Of a DNA stretch of 5,860 nucleotides, positions 1 through 5,860 are shown piece after piece (the first letter of the stretch is position 1; each line of letters starts with the position of its first letter). The DNA is taken from the NCBI GenBank assembly GCA_937885735.1, contig CALABN010000161.1, forward strand, positions 1 through 5,860, in the 5' to 3' direction. The notes beneath the pieces were generated by a model that made no database searches, had not been told where the DNA came from, and saw only the letters and a program-made list of their open reading frames with translations. The translations under genes were made by a program, and so were the position numbers. This DNA comes from an uncultured Bacteroidota bacterium (GTDB lineage: Bacteria; Bacteroidota; Bacteroidia; Bacteroidales; SZUA-534).

Positions 1-114
1 GTATTCAGTTGCTTCACTGTGTTCAACATCGTAAGTGTGGTGAAGTTTTAAGTGTTCGTCTTTGTTGACCACTTTTAAATTCACGAGGGTGTTGTTGCAT
101 CTGTCCATATCCAT
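1..114 (-). CDS. Possible 5' fragment of an unidentified minus-strand gene
   Basis: Reading the minus strand from ATG at 114-112 gives 38 codons with no stop up to the window edge, beginning MDMDRCNNTLVNLKVVNKDE. The same frame stays open upstream into the peptidase gene as far as a TGA near 200. Base composition supports minus-strand coding: the plus strand here has 46 T, 23 A, 25 G and 20 C, whereas genes in this window are A- and C-rich on their coding strand. The codons (AAC, GAC, GAA, AAA) resemble those of the neighbours. I do not recognise the product: the fragment is polar, rich in His, Asp and Asn, and shows no signal peptide. A start at 114 would abut the peptidase start at 115 head to head with no room for promoters, so at least one of the two starts is wrong or the junction is not natural. 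It could also be chance. Confidence 0.3.
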   Translation of the reverse strand, partial: MDMDRCNNTLVNLKVVNKDEHLKLHHTYDVEHSEATEY

Positions 115-3100
115 GTGGTGCCTGTTGTAGTGTTTAGGAACTTCAACATTGTTGATGTCAAGAACGAGGCTGGCGACTTTTGCGAACTTCAGATTGAAGA
201 TTCATACGACACCGGCGCCGAAGGCGAGCCTCAACTTCCAGCACTTCGCAAATTGGTGCAAATTCCTCACGGGGCAAGCATCAAGGCAAAAATTGTATGT
301 TCGGACACTTCTTATTTCAATCTGTCCGACCTCAACATAAAAAGCAAATTGACACCTCGACAGCCATCACAGGCTAAAAGCGACAGCGTGCACAAATTTG
401 TCCACAAGAAACGGGCTTACCGACACAACTATTTCACCAGACAAGATTTGGCGACAGTGACAAAAGTAGGCACAATGCGAGGCATCGACCTTTATCAAAT
501 TGCCGTAAATCCGGTACGGTACAATCCTAGGAAAAACTCGCTGATGGTGCTTAACGGCATCGACATTGACTTTGAAATTGAGCCAGACGCCACCAAAGCC
601 GGTTCCGGCAACGCATCTCCTTACTTTGAAAGCACATATTCCAACATAGCCAACTACAAAGGCACAGCATCTGACTTGACAAAATATCCTGTAAAATATC
701 TAATCATAACCGACACTGCATTTGTATCAGCCCTTAAAGACTTCATTGAATGGAAACGGCTGAAGGGCTTTGAGGTGATTGTCGCCACAACCGACACCAT
801 TGGCAACACATCGGCAAAAATAAAGGCTTGGATTGACAAGCAATACAATTCTGCAACCGACGACAGCCCAGCACCTTCATTCCTTCTTTTGGCCGCCGAC
901 ACTGACAAGATTCCGACATCAAAATTCGGCGACAAAACAGGATACGGCACAGACTTGTACTATGCTTGCATGGATGGTGCTGACGACATAATTCCAGACT
1001 TGTATTATGGCCGTTTTTCGGCACGCACAGCTGAAGACATGAAATCCATTGTTGACAAGACAATAACCTACGAGAAATATCTATTCGAAGACCCAACATA
1101 CTTATCCCAATCCACATTGATATCCGGTTACGACGCCAGCTACCGCTCAAGCGTGGGCATTCCAACACTCAACTACATTGCAAACAACCGCATCAATTCT
1201 GCCAACGGATACAAACAGATTAACAAGTTTACCACTGATTACACAGGATGCTATTCCGACTCATCGGTTTCGGTGGGACTGATGACCTACACCGCACATG
1301 GTACCACCACTACCTGGATTGAACCTGAACTCACACAAACTACAGTTAACCAATTCGGAAACTATGGCAAATTCCCGTTTGTAATTGCAAACTGCTGTCT
1401 GTCTGGCAACATAAACACAAAAGAATGTATCGGTGAGACTTGGCTTAGGAAAGCAAACAGCGGTGCTGTTGCATATATAGGTAGTATTCCAAAAACATAT
1501 TGGAGAGAAGATTTCTACTGGGCTGTTGGTGCACACCACTACAAAAGTGGTGTTTGCCCAAATATTGAAGAGACAACCATTGGCGCATTCGACGCTCCGT
1601 TTGTCTCGGACTTTGTCTGCGGTGATGCAATGCTTTACGCGGGCAATCTGGCTGTAACCGAAGCCCACGACAATTCTTACCCTTCCGACATTTCGACACA
1701 ATACTATTGGGAAGCCTACAATTTCCTTGGCGATCCATCGCTTTTGGTATATTTTGGCGAAGGTTCGGAAAACACCGTAATCCACGACAGCCACATTCCA
1801 CTTAGCCAAACATCGATAAATGTAACGGCTGAAGCAGGCTCGTACGTAGCAATAACGAGAAACGACACATTGATTGGCGCAGGAATCATAAAGGACAACA
1901 TTAGCAAGAAAGCAGAAATCAAATTTACACGACTGCTTGAACCCGGCGATTACTCAATTGTAGTGACAAAATCAAGATGCAAGCCTTATATTGGCAAAAT
2001 CACTGCCATTGTTCCAGACCAGCCTTACATTATAGCATCCAATTTATTATCAAGCTGTGCCATCACGACTGGCAACACCATTGACATGGGCATCGCTTTC
2101 CGCAATGCCGGCTCTCGTCCATCTAGCGCATCAAGGTTCAGCATAAGTTCCAACAACGAATACGTAAAAAGCATATCAACATCGGGAACAGAAATCAAAA
2201 ACCTCGACGCATTCGAAATTGACACTCTGAAAAATGCATACAGGATTGTCTTGGCAAACAACATCCCAAACAAGACCGTAATTCCTATCGACATAACCAT
2301 TGAAGGTGGCGGACAAAGATTCGAACAGACTTTAAGCCTTACCATTTTGGCTCCAACCATTCATTTGTCTCCAAACTTGACAATTGAAAAGCCATCTGAC
2401 AGGATAATGCCTGGCGACACTATTATTGTTGGCATCACCGTTGAAAACACCGGAAACGCAATACTTGAAAATGCGAAGCTAGACTTGTCTGCCGATCAGT
2501 CAATTGTCACACCAAAGAAAGAATCCTTTGACATTCCAACTCTGGCACCCAAAAGTTCAACCGTATGCAAATTCACAATGATAGCTAACGGTGCCATTGA
2601 TTCTGAAACCGACTTCTCGCTTGAAGCGATAGCATCTTGCCCCAACATTTGCTCCCCTGACACTGCCGAATATCCAATGACCGTTCATTCCCTTTATGAA
2701 CAAATTATAGGCAAAGAACATAGCACAGACATAATATATCCTTTCAATAACCACTACTATTATGGCATAGGACAAATATTATACACTGCTGACGACTTGG
2801 GAAACAGCCCGAAAAGAATCGACGAGATGGCATTTGACATTTCATACATCTATCAACCTAAAGAATTTGAAGGTTTTGCTAATATGGTTGTCAAAATAAA
2901 ATACACAGACGACAATACAACGGATTTCTTTAGCAAAGATGAATATTATGATATGAACGATGCACAAACCGTGATGAGCGACAGTTTGTGCAAGATAAAC
3001 GGCAAAGGCATAAAAACATTCAAGTTCAATTCGCCATTCTATTACGATGGCAAAAGCAACATTATTTTTGAAATTACGTGGGGCGGAAATACAGATTATG

Positions 3101-4956
3101 TGCCTAGATACGAAGGCATTCGTGTTTACGCACACAATACAAGTTATAATTCTGTAGGTTACGATGTCAACGACGACAAGGAGTCATTGTATTTATTTGC
3201 TGTAAAACGACAAAGGCCAAACACCATTTTCAGATATAAAGAACTAAAGACATTTGTATTCAACATAAAAGACACAAACGGCAATCCTATTCCAAACTGC
3301 ACTATAAATATTGGCGACTCTGTCATAACTGCTGACGGCAACGGTTCAATTAACTATTCAACATACAGCAACGCTGTAGATTTTCCATACGAAGTGTCTG
3401 CTTATGGTTACGTGACCCAAAACAACACAATATCTACAAATGCAGACTCAACAACAATCAATTTGAATCTGTTGTCATATAAAACTTATTCCGCATCGTT
3501 TCACATAATGCACTCGCCTTCAAACATTGATGCGACAAATGCTTGCATCTCCATTATGAACAAAGAGTATCACGCTGACAATCTTGGCATTGTATCTATT
3601 CCCGATTTCCCGGAAGGCAAGACACCAATTGAAATATCAGAACAAGGACATTTTACAATATGCGACACGGTGAACATATCTTCTGACACGTCGCTGACAT
3701 ATTGCCTCAAGGAATATCCAAACATAAAAATCAAGGTTGTTTCCGGTCAAGACGCCATAGCCGGAGCCAACGTCATTTTTGACAACGACACTCTTGCCAC
3801 CGACAATGACGGCTATGCAACAATTGTCAACGTTGCTCCAAAAACGCACAAGATTACAATCAATAACATAGGGTTCATCTCGTTTACCGGCAACATCGGC
3901 AGCCAAAATGACGACATTGACACCACTTTAATGCTGAAAAGGTTGCCTCAAGTTAAATTTGCCGTCAATCTTGACAATTCGCCTATGGCAAATGCCACAA
4001 TCAAGATTGATGAGTCAACCAACACGACAGACAGTTTGGGATTCACCACATTCGCCTACGTCAACAACGATACAATTCTGCGTTACACAATAAACCACAA
4101 AGACATCCTTCCGTTGACCGACTCGTTCTTTATTGCCCAAAACGACACTACGTTAACATTGAACCTCACAAGGCCAAACTGCTCAATACAATTTGCGATA
4201 AGCGATTCCACCATTCCACAAAAAGGCATCAACATAAATGTCCTTGGATTGGCTAAAGCCACTGACACAATGGGATTGGCCAAATTCGACAATATAAAAG
4301 CATCTGACACAATTCGTTACAGCATTGCCGTGAGCAACAAGTTCACTTTGACAAACTATGTTCTCTACTCGCCTTATCCTATAACTATAAGCATCGACTT
4401 ACATCAAATTGACACGATTAACAATTCCAGAATCGACACCATCATTCCTGTTAAGCCGACCAAACACAGCATATTGTTTGCCGTTTCCGACAAAAGACAA
4501 CCAATATCAGGCGCTTGCATATCGTTAAACGACAGTGTTATATTAACAAACAACAACGGTATTGCCTCATATAACGCAACCAACGGTGAACTTCTCAACT
4601 ATACTGTCTGGAAAGATGGCTACACATCTGTTGACGGATTAGAAAAACAATCATTGTCAGTCATTTGCAACAAAGACATTATAATTGACATTCTGCTATT
4701 GCCAGCAGACACAACCGGCATTTCATCGACAACCGCAGTGGAAAGCATCTACCCTAACCCGTCAAATGGCACAATCAACATTCCAAATGACTTTGTCGGT
4801 TGCAACATAACCATTTACGATATGCGAGGTTCGGCTGTCAAATCCATCCTGGCCACAAGTAACATCATCGACCTGCAACCTATAAAGCCAGGCACATACT
4901 TGATGCTTACCACGACGCCAAACGGGCCAGTATCGAACTTGATTGTAATAAAATAA
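115..4956 (+). CDS. Gingipain-like C25 cysteine peptidase with Ig-like repeat stalk and type IX sorting domain; N terminus apparently incomplete
   Basis: Predicted exported clan CD cysteine endopeptidase of family C25, to be released or anchored at the cell surface through the type IX secretion system. Approximate residue positions: propeptide 1-190, with the GEPQLP block at 37-42; C25 catalytic domain 191-547, containing PDLYYGRFS (294-302), catalytic His395 in YTAHG, catalytic Cys428 in NCCLSG, and the terminal FLGDPSLLV block (537-545); a gingipain-type Ig domain 551-634; a beta region 635-746; a CARDB-like region 747-865 with TVENTGNA; a beta-rich domain 868-1042 with PFYYDG; six Ig-like repeats 1045-1532; and a sorting domain 1537-1613 with IYPNP and a VIK end. 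It is far longer than the C25 core, because of the repeats. GTG at 115 is the first usable start after TAA at 76-78, but it gives no signal peptide and enters directly into propeptide sequence, so the true 5' end is probably missing or disrupted. Substrate specificity cannot be read from the sequence. Family assignment is firm; the start is not. Confidence 0.93.
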   Translation: MVPVVVFRNFNIVDVKNEAGDFCELQIEDSYDTGAEGEPQLPALRKLVQIPHGASIKAKIVCSDTSYFNLSDLNIKSKLTPRQPSQAKSDSVHKFVHKKRAYRHNYFTRQDLATVTKVGTMRGIDLYQIAVNPVRYNPRKNSLMVLNGIDIDFEIEPDATKAGSGNASPYFESTYSNIANYKGTASDLTKYPVKYLIITDTAFVSALKDFIEWKRLKGFEVIVATTDTIGNTSAKIKAWIDKQYNSATDDSPAPSFLLLAADTDKIPTSKFGDKTGYGTDLYYACMDGADDIIPDLYYGRFSARTAEDMKSIVDKTITYEKYLFEDPTYLSQSTLISGYDASYRSSVGIPTLNYIANNRINSANGYKQINKFTTDYTGCYSDSSVSVGLMTYTAHGTTTTWIEPELTQTTVNQFGNYGKFPFVIANCCLSGNINTKECIGETWLRKANSGAVAYIGSIPKTYWREDFYWAVGAHHYKSGVCPNIEETTIGAFDAPFVSDFVCGDAMLYAGNLAVTEAHDNSYPSDISTQYYWEAYNFLGDPSLLVYFGEGSENTVIHDSHIPLSQTSINVTAEAGSYVAITRNDTLIGAGIIKDNISKKAEIKFTRLLEPGDYSIVVTKSRCKPYIGKITAIVPDQPYIIASNLLSSCAITTGNTIDMGIAFRNAGSRPSSASRFSISSNNEYVKSISTSGTEIKNLDAFEIDTLKNAYRIVLANNIPNKTVIPIDITIEGGGQRFEQTLSLTILAPTIHLSPNLTIEKPSDRIMPGDTIIVGITVENTGNAILENAKLDLSADQSIVTPKKESFDIPTLAPKSSTVCKFTMIANGAIDSETDFSLEAIASCPNICSPDTAEYPMTVHSLYEQIIGKEHSTDIIYPFNNHYYYGIGQILYTADDLGNSPKRIDEMAFDISYIYQPKEFEGFANMVVKIKYTDDNTTDFFSKDEYYDMNDAQTVMSDSLCKINGKGIKTFKFNSPFYYDGKSNIIFEITWGGNTDYVPRYEGIRVYAHNTSYNSVGYDVNDDKESLYLFAVKRQRPNTIFRYKELKTFVFNIKDTNGNPIPNCTINIGDSVITADGNGSINYSTYSNAVDFPYEVSAYGYVTQNNTISTNADSTTINLNLLSYKTYSASFHIMHSPSNIDATNACISIMNKEYHADNLGIVSIPDFPEGKTPIEISEQGHFTICDTVNISSDTSLTYCLKEYPNIKIKVVSGQDAIAGANVIFDNDTLATDNDGYATIVNVAPKTHKITINNIGFISFTGNIGSQNDDIDTTLMLKRLPQVKFAVNLDNSPMANATIKIDESTNTTDSLGFTTFAYVNNDTILRYTINHKDILPLTDSFFIAQNDTTLTLNLTRPNCSIQFAISDSTIPQKGININVLGLAKATDTMGLAKFDNIKASDTIRYSIAVSNKFTLTNYVLYSPYPITISIDLHQIDTINNSRIDTIIPVKPTKHSILFAVSDKRQPISGACISLNDSVILTNNNGIASYNATNGELLNYTVWKDGYTSVDGLEKQSLSVICNKDIIIDILLLPADTTGISSTTAVESIYPNPSNGTINIPNDFVGCNITIYDMRGSAVKSILATSNIIDLQPIKPGTYLMLTTTPNGPVSNLIVIK
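685..1755 (+). other. C25 (gingipain-type) peptidase catalytic domain
   Basis: This stretch of the large gene encodes residues 191-547. It opens with VKYLIITDTAF, the usual first beta strand of gingipain-like peptidases. ADTDKIPTSKFGD and PDLYYGRFSARTAEDM follow, matching the conserved GRFS region. The His/Cys dyad is His395 (CAT at 1297-1299) and Cys428 (TGT at 1396-1398), 33 residues apart, as in RgpB (His211/Cys244). Downstream, GETWLRKANSGAVAYIGS and GDPSLLV match the conserved end of the fold. The dyad is intact, so the domain is predicted to be active. Cys427 directly precedes the catalytic Cys, where RgpB has Ala. Confidence 0.92.
1765..2016 (+). other. Gingipain-type Ig-like domain following the catalytic domain
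   Basis: Residues about 551-634 (TVIHDSHIP to KITAIVP) follow the GDPSLLV end of the peptidase. They keep the pattern of the RgpB IgSF domain: a strand with SINVTAEAGSYVAITRND, a glycine turn (LIGAGII), a strand with KAEIKFTRLLEPGDYSIVV, and a final strand. In gingipains this domain packs on the peptidase and is needed for folding and secretion; that role is inferred here from similarity recalled by eye. Confidence 0.75.
3247..4710 (+). repeat. Six tandem divergent Ig-like / carboxypeptidase-regulatory-like protein repeats
   Basis: Six consecutive protein-level repeats cover residues about 1045-1121, 1122-1202, 1203-1278, 1279-1354, 1355-1449 and 1450-1532. Each opens with a beta strand (FVFNIKD, ASFHIMH, IKIKVVS, VKFAVNL, IQFAISD, ILFAVSD). 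Each carries a strand of the type A-x-I-x-I or A-x-V-x-F, then a turn of the form (A/T)-(D/N)-x-x-G followed by a hydrophobic strand. The turn glycines are Gly1077, 1158, 1233, 1309, 1387 and 1482, spaced 81, 75, 76, 78 and 95 residues apart. The fifth repeat has an extra linker rich in Asp-Thr-Ile. The DNA copies are too diverged to be a nucleotide repeat. They most likely form a stalk that holds the catalytic head away from the cell surface, or a ligand-binding adhesin region. Confidence 0.8.
4723..4953 (+). other. Type IX secretion C-terminal sorting domain (type A)
   Basis: Residues 1537-1613 have the layout of the type A sorting domain: the opening IYPNPSNGTINI, the middle strand ITIYDMRGSAVKS, the segment IDLQPIKPGTYLMLTT, and a C-terminal basic-ended strand (SNLIVIK). 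Known members are recognised by the type IX translocon in the outer membrane and are usually removed by PorU as the protein is attached to a surface lipopolysaccharide or released. The host must therefore carry the por/spr secretion genes, which are not in this window. Confidence 0.93.
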
Positions 4957-4994
4957 CAACTGGCAACACAGCTTCATTAAATTTGTCAATCTCA

Positions 4995-5017
4995 ATTGCC
5001 ATTTCTCAATTGGCAGT
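4995..5017. promoter_or_regulatory. Small dyad inside the argS promoter spacer
   Basis: ATTGCCA at 4995-5001 can pair with TGGCAGT at 5011-5017 (seven pairs including one T-G) around a nine-base loop. The same region also carries TCTCAATTG twice as a direct repeat, at 4990-4998 and 5004-5012. No run of T follows, so it is a poor intrinsic terminator for the peptidase gene. It lies between the proposed -33 and -7 elements, where a regulator could bind. This is weak evidence and could be chance. Confidence 0.25.
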
Positions 5018-5027
5018 GCTATATTTG
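4996..5027 (+). promoter_or_regulatory. Probable Bacteroidetes-type promoter for argS
   Basis: The sequence TATATTTG at 5020-5027 matches the Bacteroidetes -7 consensus TAnnTTTG exactly. A TTG at 4996-4998 lies 21 bases upstream and fits the -33 element. Transcription would start near 5032-5035, giving a leader of about 17-20 bases before the argS ATG at 5052. The leader is A-rich (run of A at 5035-5040) with no Shine-Dalgarno sequence, as is common in this phylum. Prediction from pattern only. Confidence 0.6.
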
Positions 5028-5051
5028 CGCTTTCAAAAAAACAAAGAAATT

Positions 5052-5860
5052 ATGGACATCCAAAAGTTGCTGAAAGACACAACTGCAAAGGCCATCAAGA
5101 CTTTATACTCGGCCGATGCAAACCTTGACCAAATATCGTTCACAACCACCCGAAAGGAGTTTGTAGGCGATTTCACGCTCGTCGTTTTCCCGTTCCTGAA
5201 AATATCGAAACAGAAACCGGAAGACACCGCCAACGCCATTGGCCAATTTCTGAAGGACAATCTGTCGGAAGTGGCCGATTTCAATGTTGTCAAGGGATTC
5301 CTGAACATTCAACTTTCATCAACCTACTGGACTGAATTCCTGAACGATGCCATAGCCGACGAACGTTTCGGAATGAAACCTAAAGGCTCAAGTGGCAAGA
5401 CTTTTATGGTTGAATATTCATCGCCAAACACCAACAAGCCACTCCACCTCGGCCACATACGCAACAACCTCTACGGCTACTCGGTTTCACAGATTCTGGA
5501 AGCCAACGGACACAATGTCATCAAGGCAAATTTGGTCAACGACCGCGGAATACACATCTGCAAGTCGATGCTGGCTTGGCAGAAATGGGGCAACGGCGCA
5601 ACACCTGAAAGCCTCGGCATAAAAGGCGACAAACTGGTGGGCGACTACTACGTACGTTTCGACAAGGAATACAAGAAACAGATTGCCGAACTCAAGGCTC
5701 AAGGCTTGAGCGACGATGACGCAGCAAACCAGGCCCCTGTCATTCTTGAGGCGCGCGAAATGTTGCGCAAGTGGGAAGCAGGCGACAAGGAAGTTGTCGA
5801 CTTGTGGAAGACAATGAACGGTTGGGTTTACGCTGGCTTCGACGTTACATACAAAGCTCT
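5052..5860 (+). CDS. argS: Arginyl-tRNA synthetase, 5' part (runs off the window)
   Basis: Cytoplasmic class I aminoacyl-tRNA synthetase that charges tRNA-Arg with arginine using ATP. The window holds 269 complete codons plus two bases; bacterial ArgRS is usually about 550-600 residues, so roughly the first half is present. Residues 1-95 form the N-terminal Add-1 domain, which recognises the tRNA D-loop, with the typical GDFTLVVFPFLKISKQKPED block (40-58). The Rossmann catalytic domain begins about residue 117. It contains EYSSPNTNKPLHLGHIRNN, whose HLGH (132-135) is the family form of the HIGH ATP-binding signature, and then NLVNDRGIHICKSM. The KMSKS region would lie beyond the window. ATG at 5052 gives the expected N terminus (MDIQKLLKDT) and no better start lies upstream. 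It lies 95 bases downstream of the peptidase stop on the same strand and probably has its own promoter. Confidence 0.97.
   Translation, partial: MDIQKLLKDTTAKAIKTLYSADANLDQISFTTTRKEFVGDFTLVVFPFLKISKQKPEDTANAIGQFLKDNLSEVADFNVVKGFLNIQLSSTYWTEFLNDAIADERFGMKPKGSSGKTFMVEYSSPNTNKPLHLGHIRNNLYGYSVSQILEANGHNVIKANLVNDRGIHICKSMLAWQKWGNGATPESLGIKGDKLVGDYYVRFDKEYKKQIAELKAQGLSDDDAANQAPVILEAREMLRKWEAGDKEVVDLWKTMNGWVYAGFDVTYKA

Noticed and set aside
79..114. Upstream extension of the peptidase frame using a non-standard start (ATT or GTT)
   Set aside because: The in-frame codons 79-114 (IHEGVVASVHIH) do not form a signal peptide, and this stretch composes like minus-strand sequence.
743..1168. Minus-strand open frame (about 141 codons) inside the peptidase gene
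   Set aside because: It overlaps the firmly identified catalytic domain, and its Arg/Cys/Trp-rich translation is typical of an antisense shadow.
1261..1809. Long minus-strand open frame (about 182 codons) across the end of the peptidase domain
   Set aside because: It lies wholly opposite conserved C25 catalytic sequence, the translation is Cys/Val-rich with no recognisable domain, and composition supports plus-strand coding.
3247..4710. Nucleotide tandem repeat or CRISPR-like array
   Set aside because: Periodicity exists only at protein level; the DNA of the copies is strongly diverged, with no identical repeat units or spacers.
4995..5017. Hairpin as an intrinsic terminator of the peptidase gene
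   Set aside because: The stem is short with a nine-base loop and is followed by mixed sequence (GCTATATTTG) with no run of T.
5392..5702. Short open frames on both strands within argS
   Set aside because: They overlap the conserved HLGH and NDRG regions of argS in other frames; their translations are low-complexity shadows.

Overview
The window looks like a chromosomal fragment from an uncultured or little-studied member of the Bacteroidota, most likely a Bacteroidales. The evidence is a secreted peptidase of the gingipain family (C25) ending in a type IX secretion sorting domain, an arginyl-tRNA synthetase of the Bacteroidetes type, start codons with A-rich leaders and no Shine-Dalgarno sequence, and a Bacteroidetes-type promoter (TAnnTTTG at -7 with TTG at about -33). 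Genus cannot be told from this sequence.

Layout. (1) Positions 1-114 hold no convincing plus-strand gene: the plus frame that leads into the big gene has TAA stops at 49-51 and 76-78. The strand composition here is reversed relative to the rest (46 T against 23 A), and the minus strand is open to the window edge, so this may be the 5' end of a minus-strand gene. (2) Positions 115-4956 encode one large protein of at least 1613 residues. In order it has a C25 propeptide, a C25 cysteine-peptidase domain (catalytic His395, Cys428), a gingipain-like Ig domain, two further beta-sandwich regions, a PFYYDG-containing beta-rich domain, six tandem divergent Ig-like/carboxypeptidase-regulatory-like repeats of about 75-95 residues, and a C-terminal type IX sorting domain. 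(3) Positions 4957-5051 form a short intergenic region with a probable argS promoter and a small dyad. (4) From 5052 to the window end is the 5' part of argS (269 codons), including the Add-1 domain and the HLGH signature.

The two recognised genes are not functionally related. The peptidase is an exported surface or secreted protein; argS is housekeeping and appears to have its own promoter. The part most worth a second look is the 5' end of the peptidase gene. The C terminus requires type IX export, and hence a Sec signal peptide, but none is encoded in the available frame. The strand composition also flips at the same place, pointing to a rearrangement, an inversion or an assembly join. No clearly new biological system is evident; the multi-repeat stalk and its dense O-glycosylation-type sequons are the most distinctive features of the protein.
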